Source: Bacteroidales bacterium
GTDB lineage: Bacteria; Bacteroidota; Bacteroidia; Bacteroidales; JAOZTL01
Assembly: GCA_029942205.1 (NCBI GenBank)
Contig: JAOZTL010000036.1
Span: forward strand, 1 to 12,182
DNA length: 12,182 bases
Direction of reading: 5' to 3'
The notes beneath the pieces were generated by a model. It was not told where the DNA came from and searched no databases. It saw only the letters and a list, made by a program, of their open reading frames with translations. The position numbers and the translations under genes are program-made. Below are positions 1 through 7,447 of the stretch, one piece after another (positions within the stretch are counted from its first letter, which is position 1; each line of letters starts with the position of its first letter).

Positions 1-54
1 TCCACCAAACTGATTTGTAGAAAGTTACATAGGAATAGGTGCAAGTCGGGTTAA
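1..54 (+). CDS. Possible C-terminal tail of an upstream + strand gene (partial)
   Basis: Frame 1 is open from the first base of the window for 17 codons and ends in TAA at 52-54; the other two + frames are closed by stops at 11-13 and 18-20. The encoded tail would be short and basic, ending CRKLHRNRCKSG, with no recognisable domain. The main reason to suspect a gene is context: the TAA is also the first three bases of a dispersed repeat, and three other copies of that repeat start exactly on the stop codon of a real + strand gene. Seventeen open codons can easily occur by chance, so this stays a low-confidence call that needs the sequence to the left. Confidence 0.25.
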   Translation, partial: STKLICRKLHRNRCKSG

Positions 55-79
55 GGTCTTCTACCTTTTTGATGTTGCT
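52..79 (+). repeat. Dispersed stop-codon-associated repeat, copy 1
   Basis: Begins TAAGGTCTTC and continues through a CCTTTTT run and GATGTTGCT, matching the left two thirds of the element that also occurs at 4131, 7024, 7056, 7290 and 9974. The right part (CACGCACTT..TAATATT) is not recognisable here. AAGGT and ACCTT can pair across a 5-nt loop, followed by T residues. A block reading TAATTTTATCCAT, two variable bases, then ACTTA follows at 89-108; the same block occurs at 10066-10085, downstream of the 9974 copy. Confidence 0.7.
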
Positions 80-278
80 ATTTATAGCTAATTTTATCCA
101 TTTACTTACTTGCTAAATAAATAATCATATTTTGTGCCAAATCATATAAAGTAATAACAATCAATAAATTAGAACAAAAATAAACGATTTTAAACATCTG
201 AAAAACTGAACGAAATTGACACATCATTGTTCGTATACGTACAGAGAAAAGTTAAATTTTGTAAAATAAACGGTAGAT

Positions 279-2690
279 TTATTCGTAGCGAAGCGATGAG
301 ATAGGATTTTTACGAGCAACTCTTATTGCTTGTATACTGATTATCATCAAGGTAGAGACCAAAACAACTAACATGGACACAAAAAAGATCCATAATTCAA
401 CATCAATACGATAAGCAAAATTCTGTAACCACATCTCTACCATCAAAAAAGCAATAGGCCATGCTATGGCGTTGGCTATCAGATTGAGTTTAACAAATTC
501 GATAGATAATATTCGGACAATATTTCCAACAGGTGCCCCTAATACTTTACGTATGCCTATTTCTTTTGTCCGTTTTTCGGTAAGTACAAGCGTTAACCCC
601 CAAACACCTATATTCGTGATAAAAATAATGAATAATGTTAAAAATATCGATAATGTTCCTAATATTTCTTCATTCCGATACTGTTTATTCAGTATTTCAT
701 CTAACATTGCATATTCAAATGGGCGATTAGGAGAAAATTCTATCCATTTCTTTTTCAAAAACTTCAGTCCTTTTTTTCTATTACTCTTAAATTTTATAGC
801 CATAAAACGTGTTTGCCATTGTGCACGTCGTACATCGACCATCGATATTACAAGGGGATCGACATGTTTATGTAATGAGCTAGTATTGAAATCATTAATA
901 ACCCCAATAATCTTTTCATTGCCCCTAAACGATCGAAAATATTTTCCGATAGCATCACTAGGTGTTTTACATCCCAAATGCTCTGACATGGCTCGATTTA
1001 TCATTATTTCATCGGTAGCATCTACTAAGTTTGCAGGATTTTGTTTTGTAAAATCACGACCTGCCAACAAATTGATGTCAAAACATTCTATAAAATCATA
1101 ACGAACATACATCTGAGGATAAAACTGAATCTTATTTTCAGGAAAACCTTCGGGAGTGAACTTTTGTGTATCATGCTCTGTCCCAATAAGATTATTCATT
1201 CCTGTAATGTACTCAATATATGGATTTTTTAATAATTCATCCTTAAATTCACTATAATATTTTACAATCGAAGTGTTATTCACAGTTAGTATTACTGTTT
1301 TTTCTTTATCAAAACCTAAGTACGCATTTTGTAAATAACTAAATTGAAGAAAAGTAACAAATGCAACGATTAATATAATAATCGAAAAAGTGAATTGCAC
1401 TAAAACTAGGGCTTGTCTGGCTCTTTTGCCTCTTGTGCCTTGTCGCCAGCTTCCTTTCATTATTTTTGCCACAGGTAGCGATGATAAAAATAAAGAAGGG
1501 TACAAACCTGACATAATCCCCGTCATGAACCCTACAAAAATAAGGATGATGAAAAAATAAGAACTAAAAATTACAGTGATTTGTATATTTTTTTCCGTAA
1601 ACTGATTGAAATAAGGCAAAATAGCCTCGACTAAAAATAAAGAAAAAAACAAAGCAATAAAACTTAATATAACAGACTCTCCTAAAAACTGGACAACCAA
1701 TTGCCAATAATTTACTCCATGAACCTTACGAATGGCTATTTCTTTGGCTCTATTGGCAGAATTTACGGTTGTCAGATTCATGAAATTTATAGAAGCAATA
1801 ATTAAAATAATAATTGCAATTCCGAAAAGAACATACAAATAAAGTACATTATTATTTCTTTCTATTTCATAATCGATATGCGATCGAAGGTGAATATCGG
1901 TGAGAGCTTGCAGATAAAGAGAGATATTTTCTTTTTCGGCATCATCAAAATGGGCTTGTACAAATCTTGGAAACTCTTTTTCTAATTGTTCTTTATCAAT
2001 TCCTTCGTTTAGTTGAATATAAGTCCAACATGGACTCCAAATCCATGTCTGATTTACCCTACCAAAAAACAAGTCTAAAGTACGGAAAGATGCCAAAAAA
2101 TCAAATTTAAAATGAGATTGCGTTGGAATATCAGCTAAAACTCCTGTTACTTCAAGCGGAATTCCTTCTTCAAGAATAAGTTTTTTGCCCATAGGAGGAA
2201 CGTCTCCGAAGTATTTTTTAGCAATAGCTTCGGTTATAATCACAGAATTGGCTTTGGTCAGTGCCGTTTTTCGATTACCCATAATGAGCTGAAAATCAAA
2301 AACATCTAAAACGGAAGCATCTACATAAAAAAAGTATTTTTCATTGAATCGCTTATCCTCATATTCAACTAAATGTACTGGATCTTGCGAATTAAAAAAT
2401 CGAACGGTTTCTTTCACCAAATTAGGATAATCCTCCTTTAATTTGGTTGCCAATAAGAATGGGCTGCTTGCTATTTCGCTATTTAAACCTCCTTTGTCAT
2501 AAACATTTACTACTCGAAATATATCGTCGGAATGCTGATGGTATCTATCATAGCGAGCCTCGTCTATCAAATAAAGCAATAATATAATGAAAACAGCAGT
2601 ACCAATAGACATACTCACAATATTGATTAGTGAGTAATATTTATGCCGAATAATATTACGAAAAGTTATTTTAAAAAAATTCTGAAACAT
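279..2690 (-). CDS. ABC transporter permease, MacB/FtsX type (tandem FtsX domains)
   Basis: An 803-residue inner-membrane permease of the FtsX superfamily, the mechanotransmission type of ABC transporter subunit that works with a MacB/LolD-like ATPase. The layout is a tandem one: TM1 at about 19-41, a large periplasmic MacB-like domain to about 275, TMs at about 278-302, 328-357 and 376-401, TM5 at about 426-450, a second periplasmic domain, then three TMs at about 677-700, 733-757 and 763-797. Cytoplasmic coupling motifs are visible after TM2 (AKEIAIRKVHG) and near the C-terminus (TKEIGIRKVLGA). The ATG at 2688-2690 gives the typical start MFQNFFKITFRNIIRHK; the frame extends to a GTG at 2714, but those extra eight residues are atypical. 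No ATPase gene lies in the window, so the substrate and the partner are unknown. It is probably cotranscribed with the small gene upstream (55-nt gap). Confidence 0.93.
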   Translation of the reverse strand: MFQNFFKITFRNIIRHKYYSLINIVSMSIGTAVFIILLLYLIDEARYDRYHQHSDDIFRVVNVYDKGGLNSEIASSPFLLATKLKEDYPNLVKETVRFFNSQDPVHLVEYEDKRFNEKYFFYVDASVLDVFDFQLIMGNRKTALTKANSVIITEAIAKKYFGDVPPMGKKLILEEGIPLEVTGVLADIPTQSHFKFDFLASFRTLDLFFGRVNQTWIWSPCWTYIQLNEGIDKEQLEKEFPRFVQAHFDDAEKENISLYLQALTDIHLRSHIDYEIERNNNVLYLYVLFGIAIIILIIASINFMNLTTVNSANRAKEIAIRKVHGVNYWQLVVQFLGESVILSFIALFFSLFLVEAILPYFNQFTEKNIQITVIFSSYFFIILIFVGFMTGIMSGLYPSLFLSSLPVAKIMKGSWRQGTRGKRARQALVLVQFTFSIIILIVAFVTFLQFSYLQNAYLGFDKEKTVILTVNNTSIVKYYSEFKDELLKNPYIEYITGMNNLIGTEHDTQKFTPEGFPENKIQFYPQMYVRYDFIECFDINLLAGRDFTKQNPANLVDATDEIMINRAMSEHLGCKTPSDAIGKYFRSFRGNEKIIGVINDFNTSSLHKHVDPLVISMVDVRRAQWQTRFMAIKFKSNRKKGLKFLKKKWIEFSPNRPFEYAMLDEILNKQYRNEEILGTLSIFLTLFIIFITNIGVWGLTLVLTEKRTKEIGIRKVLGAPVGNIVRILSIEFVKLNLIANAIAWPIAFLMVEMWLQNFAYRIDVELWIFFVSMLVVLVSTLMIISIQAIRVARKNPISSLRYE

Positions 2691-2745
2691 CAGACACTCT
2701 CTGTTTTTGAGCACATTGTGCTACTTATTTATAATGAATTGAACT

Positions 2746-3024
2746 CTAATTATCGCCTACTTGGGCTTCTTCTTTTTTGTTTGATTGCATCAATTTTCTG
2801 ACGATTTTGTTTACTGTAATTAACACAATAAAACCTACCAATGCGGTAAGTACCCATTCCATTATCTCAAAAGTCTCTTGATTAACGGTGGCTTTACGTG
2901 AAAATAGACCCCATGCATTTTTCCAACTTCGTACTGCAAAAAAATGCGACAACAAATCTACGGACAATAATCCTGCAATCCAGCCTATGCCGTTTGCAAT
3001 TAATTCTTCTATAAATTTTTTCAT
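2746..3024 (-). CDS. Small two-helix membrane protein of unknown function
   Basis: A 92-residue protein that I do not recognise. It has a first hydrophobic stretch at about 10-29 (NGIGWIAGLLSVDLLSHFFA), a polar middle with several Trp and basic residues, and a clear transmembrane segment at about 57-77 (WVLTALVGFIVLITVNKIV), followed by a charged tail rich in Lys and Glu. There is no signal peptide cleavage site. I chose the ATG at 3022-3024 (MKKFIEELIANG) over a TTG at 3063, which would add 13 basic residues. It lies 55 nt upstream of the FtsX-type permease on the same strand, so the two are probably one transcript, and it may be an accessory membrane subunit of that transporter; this is inference from position only. 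Comparison with related genomes would show whether the pair stays together. Confidence 0.7.
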   Translation of the reverse strand: MKKFIEELIANGIGWIAGLLSVDLLSHFFAVRSWKNAWGLFSRKATVNQETFEIMEWVLTALVGFIVLITVNKIVRKLMQSNKKEEAQVGDN

Positions 3025-3554
3025 CTTATTCGTTCTTTTTAGTATTAATTTAGTATAAATCAATCATTTAACTTATGAATAGAAATATTTTTTATATAAA
3101 TCCCTACTATTTTTTTAATTGTATAAAATTACTCTATTTTTTTTAATTCCAAAATTATTAAGCTCTTCTGGCTATTTTAATTCTAGTATTTTCTGATATT
3201 CCATAATTAATTGTCTAAATAAGTGGGTGGACAAAATATAAGTTCATAATTATGATTAAAATGCTTCCTTTTTTCCACTCATAAAATTATTCGGTTTTTT
3301 TTTCTACTAAATTTATTATTTTTGCATAATCAGACTTCATCTGTTTTTATTATTTTTACTCATCTATATAGCTATATTTTAACGATTTATTACACTGCTT
3401 GATATAATTGTACGTATTTAAGCGTAACTTACTGATTTACAATTGATGATTTATCAAAAATTGTCCAAAAATAAATATCAAAACAGACGAAGTCTTATAA
3501 TAAACATTTTGTATTTTTTTACTAGTATAATTTATTAATTTATAACTCAAACAC
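3025..3554. other. AT-rich intergenic region between divergent genes
   Basis: A 530-nt gap separating the minus-strand permease operon from the plus-strand lipoprotein gene, made largely of A/T runs. There are several partial promoter matches: CAAAATTA at 3150-3157 reads TAATTTTG (TAnnTTTG) on the minus strand and could serve the permease operon, but no -33 TTTG is seen at the right distance. TATTTTTG at 3317-3324 is a plus-strand -7 match with no -33 partner. ATGATTTATCAAAAA at 3446-3460 recurs exactly at 10038-10052. Open frames here (for example on the minus strand at 3437-3652) have low-complexity translations and no recognisable features, so I call no gene. Confidence 0.6.
3508..3535 (+). 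promoter_or_regulatory. Weak candidate promoter for the TlpA-like gene
   Basis: A TTTG at 3508-3511 is followed after 16 nt by TAATTTAT (3528-3535), a 6 of 8 match to TAnnTTTG, about 20 nt before the ATG. The spacing is slightly short and the last bases of the -7 element do not fit, so this is tentative. An alternative is the better -7 match at 3317-3324, which would give a leader of more than 200 nt. Confidence 0.3.
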
Positions 3555-4133
3555 ATGAAACAACAAATTTCAGTAATATTATTTGCACTATCGCTGATTG
3601 GGTGCAGCTCGCAAACCGAAAAAACAGTAGAAAGCACCTCAAACACAGACACAACAGAGGTAGAAGTCGATTATACTGCTGAATATGCTGCCAATACCAA
3701 TGCCAAAGAAGGCAGTATGGTGCCCAATTTTTCGGTAACAACCATCGATGGCGAAAAAATAACCATATCCGAATTAAAAGGAAAAACCATTTTTATAAAC
3801 TTTTTTGCGCTTAGCTGTCCTATTTGTATGACAGAATTACCTGTGCTGCAAGAAAAAATTTGGTATATGTACAAAAATAATGACAACATCGTTATTTTAG
3901 CCATCGCACGAGAACATACGACCGAAGAAATGATTGATTTTAGAGATAAAAAAGCATACCATTTTCCGATAGCTCCAGACCCTGATCGCTCTGTCTATGC
4001 CATTTTTGCTGAAAAATATATTCCTCGAAATATTGTTATTGATAAAAATGGAATAATCGTACATTCTAAAGTTGGCTATAATGACGAAGAATTTACTAAA
4101 CTGATCGAAGTTATTGAAAATCAACTGAACTAA
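3555..4133 (+). CDS. TlpA/ResA-like thioredoxin-fold lipoprotein
   Basis: A 192-residue periplasm-facing redox protein. Residues 1-17 form a lipoprotein signal peptide with lipobox LIGC (Cys17 lipidated), followed by a Ser/Thr/Glu-rich linker to about 50 and an AhpC/TlpA-type thioredoxin domain from about 52. The domain starts with the usual PNFSVTTIDGEKITISELKG segment, then FINFFALSCPICMTELP with the redox pair Cys88 and Cys91 (CPIC), and the cis-proline at about Pro157 (YIPRNIVIDKNG). Members of this family reduce or isomerise disulfides in exported proteins or assist cytochrome c maturation; no cytochrome genes are next to it, so the client is unknown. The Trp usually before the first Cys is replaced by Ser87. 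The ATG at 3555 is the natural start because the signal peptide begins immediately. The gene appears monocistronic, and its stop codon is the first codon of a dispersed repeat. Confidence 0.92.
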   Translation: MKQQISVILFALSLIGCSSQTEKTVESTSNTDTTEVEVDYTAEYAANTNAKEGSMVPNFSVTTIDGEKITISELKGKTIFINFFALSCPICMTELPVLQEKIWYMYKNNDNIVILAIAREHTTEEMIDFRDKKAYHFPIAPDPDRSVYAIFAEKYIPRNIVIDKNGIIVHSKVGYNDEEFTKLIEVIENQLN

Positions 4134-4167
4134 CTTTTTGATAATGCTCACGCACTTGTGTAATATT
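4131..4167 (+). repeat. Dispersed stop-codon-associated repeat, internally deleted copy
   Basis: TAA (the stop codon of the TlpA-like gene) is joined directly to CTTTTTGAT, then AATGCTCACGCACTT and TGTAATATT. Compared with the full copy at 7290, the ten bases GGTCTTCGAC between TAA and CTTTTT are missing, which removes the hairpin while the right half stays very close to consensus. Confidence 0.75.
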
Positions 4168-4464
4168 ACTATCAATGATTTTGTACGCCTACTCATTTTT
4201 TTAAAAAAAATAATTATCTTAATTTTACTTTATTAAGTTAAAACTTGCTGTTAATCAATTCATTTGCCTGTTTTATAAATCGAAAGTAAAAAAAGTTTTT
4301 TGTTAAAAGCAATGCTTCTCTGGCTGAAATCGACTAATTTCCTACTAATTTTTTTTGTCTAATATCAGTGTCAAAAAAGAGATAATACACTAATATTAAC
4401 TTAATAAAGTAGAATTAATAATAACATAAATTACAATTTATAATTTGCTTAATTCCCTATAAAC
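4134..4464. other. Intergenic region with a long inverted repeat
   Basis: A 331-nt gap between the TlpA-like gene and the M1 peptidase. It holds the repeat copy that begins at the stop codon, then the inverted repeat described separately (4226-4411), and an AT-rich stretch before the ATG. A TAATTTG at about 4440-4446 resembles a shortened -7 element, but a canonical TTTG plus TAnnTTTG pair is not seen. No open frame of interest is present. Confidence 0.6.
4226..4411. repeat. Perfect 16-bp inverted repeat flanking a 154-bp segment
   Basis: TACTTTATTAAGTTAA at 4226-4241 is the exact reverse complement of TTAACTTAATAAAGTA at 4396-4411. The arms enclose 154 bp of noncoding DNA and end about 53 nt before the ATG of the M1 peptidase. 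The arms are AT-rich, so chance cannot be excluded, but 16 perfect pairs in a 330-nt gap is unexpected. It could be the ends of a small nonautonomous element, a long-range RNA stem in a 5' leader, or recombination sites flanking an invertible segment. Confidence 0.6.
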
Positions 4465-7026
4465 ATGACTAAAAATCCTATTCACTTATTTTTTCTTATT
4501 TTTTTATTAGGAAGTATACTTGCTTGTTCGTCTCAAAAAATCAAAGAAGTGGAGTCTGGTGTTTCTGTTGATTTAGCCAAAAAACGAAGTGAACAGATTT
4601 CCAATATTTTGTATCAAATTTCATTCGATATTCCAAACAAATTGACCGAAAAAATAACTGGTCGTGTAACGATTAATTTTGACTTGGCTCATACTGAAGA
4701 GCCTGTTATTCTTGATTTTAGAGAATCGGTAAATTCGATTATCACAGTCAAATCAAACGATAAAACAATAGAATATGAATTCAAAAATGAACATATTCTT
4801 ATTTCAGATATACAAAAAGGCAAAAATAGCATTAAAATAGAATTTATAGCAGGCGAAACATCTTTAAATCGAAATACTGATTTTTTGTATAGTCTTTTTG
4901 TGCCAGACAGGGCTTCCACAGCTTTTCCGTGTTTTGATCAGCCCGACATGAAAGCGCAGTATGAGTTACAATTAAGCGTTCCACTAGACTGGGTGGCGGT
5001 ATCGAATGCGCCATTGGTAGACTCTACGCAGCAGGCAAACTCAAAACAATATCAATTCGATAAAACCGAAAAAATAAGTACGTATTTATTTTCGTTTGTG
5101 GCAGGAAAATTTCAAACAGTTACGCAACAAAAAAACGATCGTTCTATCACTCTGTATCACCGTGAAACGGATAGTGTGAAAATAAATGAGAGCCTCGCTC
5201 CTATTTTTGATTTGCACTTTAATACCCTCGAATGGCAAGAAAATTACACAAATATAAAAATGCCATTCAAAAAACTAGATATTATTGCTATTCCTTCATT
5301 TCAGTATGGAGGAATGGAACACGTAGGTGCTATTTTATATCGAGCATCACGCTTGTTTTTAGACAAAAGTGCTACACAAAAACAACAATACGGCAGAGCT
5401 TCAGTTATTTCACACGAAGTATCGCACCTTTGGTTTGGAGATTATGTTACCATGCAATGGTTTGATGACGTTTGGCTAAAAGAGGTTTTTGCAAACTTTT
5501 TTGCGGCAAAAATCACCAATCCTAATTTTCCTGCACTGAATCACGATTTGTCTTTTTTTAGCCATCATTACCCAAATGCCTACAAAGTAGACCGATCTCT
5601 AGGTGCAAATCCTATTCAACAAAAATTGGATAATTTGAAACTGGCAGGAACCATGTACGGTAATATTATTTATTACAAAGCTCCTATCGTGATGAGTAAA
5701 TTGGAATGTATTATTGGTGAAGAAAATTTACAAAAAGGAATTTGCGAATATCTCAATCGTTATGCTTACGGTAATGCAACGTGGGATAATTTAATTGCTA
5801 TTTTAGACAATCTAACTAATTATGATTTAGCAAAATGGAGCGAAATATGGATTAAAGAAGACGGAATGCCTACGATAAGCATACAAACGACGTTAACCGA
5901 AAATGGAATTTATTCTCAAGTATCTCTGTTTCAATCAGATCCGTTAAAAAAGAATCGCCTTTGGGAACAGCCTTTTGAAGTGCTTTATGTAAGAAATGAC
6001 ATAGAAAAACGATTCCATGTACAATTAGACAGTACGCAACAAAGCATCACGCCACTACTGGGACTCCCCGAAGCCGATTTTTTATTAATAAACGGAAATG
6101 CACATGGATACGGAAATATTGTTTTAGATGAAAAAAGTCAAAAATATTTCCTCAAAAATGCATTCCAAATATCGAATCCTCTCACTAGAGGAATCATATA
6201 TTCTGCTTTGTATGAAGCAGTTATGAATAAAAAACTAACTGCAATGGATTTTATCAAAGCCTCAGACACTTTTATTCTCGAAGAAAACGAAATACAAAAC
6301 ATACAACTCTTACTGGATAATTTTCGATCCGTTTATTGGCATTTTTTATCACAAACAGAGCGTTTATCGATTATTGAGAGTTTAGAATCTCGCTTGATAG
6401 AAAAAATAAGTAAAAGCCTTTCTCAAAGCAAAAAACGCAACTATTACAATGCATTTATTTCAATATACCAAAGCAGAAAACAACACGATGCCCTTTTTAA
6501 AGTATGGAAATTTGAAACTGATTTCTATGGACTACAATTAAATTCGGACAATTATACCTCACTTGCAATGGAAATGGCTATGCGCAACTATCCCCCAGAA
6601 TCGGGTGTATTGCACATTCAAATAGACCGAATCGAGAATTTGGACAAAAAAGAGAAACTCCGCTTTTTGATGCCTACCATGTCTAAGGACACTGTCGTCA
6701 GGGATCAATTTTTTGCTTCACTTGCCTCTCCAGAAAACCGAACGCATGAACCTTGGGTAAATACAGCTATGAAATGCTTAAATCATCCTTTACGAAGCCA
6801 GCATGCAACAAAATACATACTTCCAGCTTTGGATATGCTGGAAGAAATTCAAGAAACTGGTGATATTTTCTTTCCCCACAACTGGCTTTCTTCTTTATTC
6901 TTTGGGCATCAATCTCCCGAAGCTGCTAGTGTTGTAAATGATTTTCTGAATCAAAATCCTAATTATAACCCAGCACTGCGTCTGAAAATATTACAAACAA
7001 GCGATTTACTTATACGTGCAAATTAA
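4465..7026 (+). CDS. M1-family zinc aminopeptidase, lipoprotein
   Basis: An 853-residue metallopeptidase of family M1 (aminopeptidase N/leukotriene A4 hydrolase group) that removes N-terminal residues from peptides. A signal peptide ends in the lipobox ILAC with Cys21, so it is expected on the outside of a membrane, facing the periplasm or the surface. The N-terminal beta domain runs to about 220. The catalytic domain has the exopeptidase motif GGMEH at 282-286, the zinc site HEVSH at 317-321 with the third ligand Glu340 eighteen residues on (WLKEVFA), and the catalytic Tyr at about 403 (YYKAP). A long helical ERAP1-like C-terminal region follows. The canonical forms are GxMEN and WLNEGFA, so His286 and Lys339 are variants, although all metal ligands, Glu318 and the Tyr are kept. 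Its stop codon coincides with the start of a repeat. It appears to be a single-gene unit. Confidence 0.95.
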   Translation: MTKNPIHLFFLIFLLGSILACSSQKIKEVESGVSVDLAKKRSEQISNILYQISFDIPNKLTEKITGRVTINFDLAHTEEPVILDFRESVNSIITVKSNDKTIEYEFKNEHILISDIQKGKNSIKIEFIAGETSLNRNTDFLYSLFVPDRASTAFPCFDQPDMKAQYELQLSVPLDWVAVSNAPLVDSTQQANSKQYQFDKTEKISTYLFSFVAGKFQTVTQQKNDRSITLYHRETDSVKINESLAPIFDLHFNTLEWQENYTNIKMPFKKLDIIAIPSFQYGGMEHVGAILYRASRLFLDKSATQKQQYGRASVISHEVSHLWFGDYVTMQWFDDVWLKEVFANFFAAKITNPNFPALNHDLSFFSHHYPNAYKVDRSLGANPIQQKLDNLKLAGTMYGNIIYYKAPIVMSKLECIIGEENLQKGICEYLNRYAYGNATWDNLIAILDNLTNYDLAKWSEIWIKEDGMPTISIQTTLTENGIYSQVSLFQSDPLKKNRLWEQPFEVLYVRNDIEKRFHVQLDSTQQSITPLLGLPEADFLLINGNAHGYGNIVLDEKSQKYFLKNAFQISNPLTRGIIYSALYEAVMNKKLTAMDFIKASDTFILEENEIQNIQLLLDNFRSVYWHFLSQTERLSIIESLESRLIEKISKSLSQSKKRNYYNAFISIYQSRKQHDALFKVWKFETDFYGLQLNSDNYTSLAMEMAMRNYPPESGVLHIQIDRIENLDKKEKLRFLMPTMSKDTVVRDQFFASLASPENRTHEPWVNTAMKCLNHPLRSQHATKYILPALDMLEEIQETGDIFFPHNWLSSLFFGHQSPEAASVVNDFLNQNPNYNPALRLKILQTSDLLIRAN

Positions 7027-7055
7027 GGTCTTCATCCTTTTTGATGTGGCTCACG
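7024..7055 (+). repeat. Dispersed repeat, copy A of a tandem pair
   Basis: Starts TAAGGTCTTCATCCTTTTTG, with TAA being the stop codon of the M1 peptidase, and continues GATGTGGCTCACG before running directly into a second copy. AAGG and CCTT can still pair. The unit is cut short by the junction with the next copy, giving a tandem spacing of about 30 nt. Confidence 0.85.
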
Positions 7056-7092
7056 AGGTCTTCGACCCTTTTGATGTGGCTTACGCACGAGT
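7056..7092 (+). repeat. Dispersed repeat, copy B of a tandem pair
   Basis: AGGTCTTCGACCCTTTTGAT followed by GTGGCTTACGCACGAGTA. GGTC and GACC pair perfectly across a TTC loop, followed by CTTTT. It joins copy A without a spacer and lacks the leading TA. The end of the unit is diverged relative to the 7290 copy (CGAGTA in place of CTTATGTAA). Confidence 0.85.
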
Positions 7093-7289
7093 AAACAACA
7101 CTTCGTTAAATTATAAATTATGAAATATGAATTAAAATACAGATTTTCAACGACTTATCTTAAATAAATAATGTTTTTCAATTTCCTGTAAATCAAATAT
7201 ATACAGAAACTTAACGAACCATTGAGTAAAACAATTTTTATAATAAATAAAGTGAACGCAAAATTATCAATTGTCCATTATCATTTAAG

Positions 7290-7336
7290 TAAGGTCTTCG
7301 ACCTTTTTAATGTGGCTCACGCACTTATGTAATATT
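7290..7336 (+). repeat. Dispersed repeat, most complete copy
   Basis: This is the best reference copy: TAAGGTCTTCGACC, then TTTTTAATGTGG, CTCACGCACTTATG and TAATATT. AAGGTC and GACCTT form a 6-bp hairpin with a TTC loop directly followed by Ts, resembling a minimal intrinsic terminator. Unlike the other main copies it does not abut an annotated gene; the frame ending at its TAA is open for only 14 codons. Confidence 0.88.
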
Positions 7337-7360
7337 CATTAAATAAGAAACTTACAAATA

Positions 7361-7404
7361 AAAAAGACTTTGCAGAAGTTTTACTTTGACAAAGTCTTTT
7401 TTTT
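7361..7404. terminator. Bidirectional rho-independent terminator
   Basis: AAAAAGACTTTG at 7361-7372 pairs with CAAAGTCTTTTT at 7390-7401 to give a 12-bp stem with a 17-nt loop, followed by more Ts on the plus strand and by a T run when read on the minus strand. It sits about 45 nt beyond the transaldolase stop codon and also lies downstream of the peptidase, so it can end transcription from both sides. Confidence 0.85.
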
Positions 7405-7447
7405 AACGTTTTCAATCAATTTTTATGCGAAACAAAATTGCTCAAAT

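Larger units (their letters stand above)
7027..7447. other. Convergent intergenic region between peptidase and transaldolase
   Basis: A 421-nt gap between convergent genes. From left to right it contains the tandem repeat pair, an AT-rich stretch at about 7105-7137 in which ATTATAAATTATGAA-like words recur, an unremarkable stretch, the word AATTGTCCATTATCA at about 7270-7284, a third and fullest repeat copy at 7290, and a bidirectional terminator. The two repeat sites form direct repeats about 200 bp apart. I see no gene. Confidence 0.65.

Noticed and set aside
466..1232. Plus-strand open frames opposite the permease gene
   Set aside because: They lie fully inside the well-supported minus-strand FtsX-type permease and their translations show no recognisable domain; they are antisense shadows.
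2691..2714. GTG start for the permease eight codons upstream
   Set aside because: The ATG at 2690 gives the standard MFxNxFK start of this family; the extra residues have no counterpart.
3025..3063. TTG start for the small membrane protein
   Set aside because: It would add 13 basic residues before MKKFIEEL; the ATG at 3024 is the simpler start.
3437..3652. Minus-strand frame of about 70 codons upstream of the TlpA-like gene
   Set aside because: It overlaps the start of the lipoprotein gene and its translation shows no domain, signal or composition typical of a protein.
7024..7336. CRISPR array
   Set aside because: Only three repeat copies here, two directly joined without a spacer and one about 200 bp away, with imperfect repeats and no cas genes.
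7056..7336. Composite transposon or element bounded by the two direct repeat sites
   Set aside because: The 198 bp between the sites has no open frame or terminal inverted repeats, and the same repeat occurs singly elsewhere, so a bounded element is not supported.
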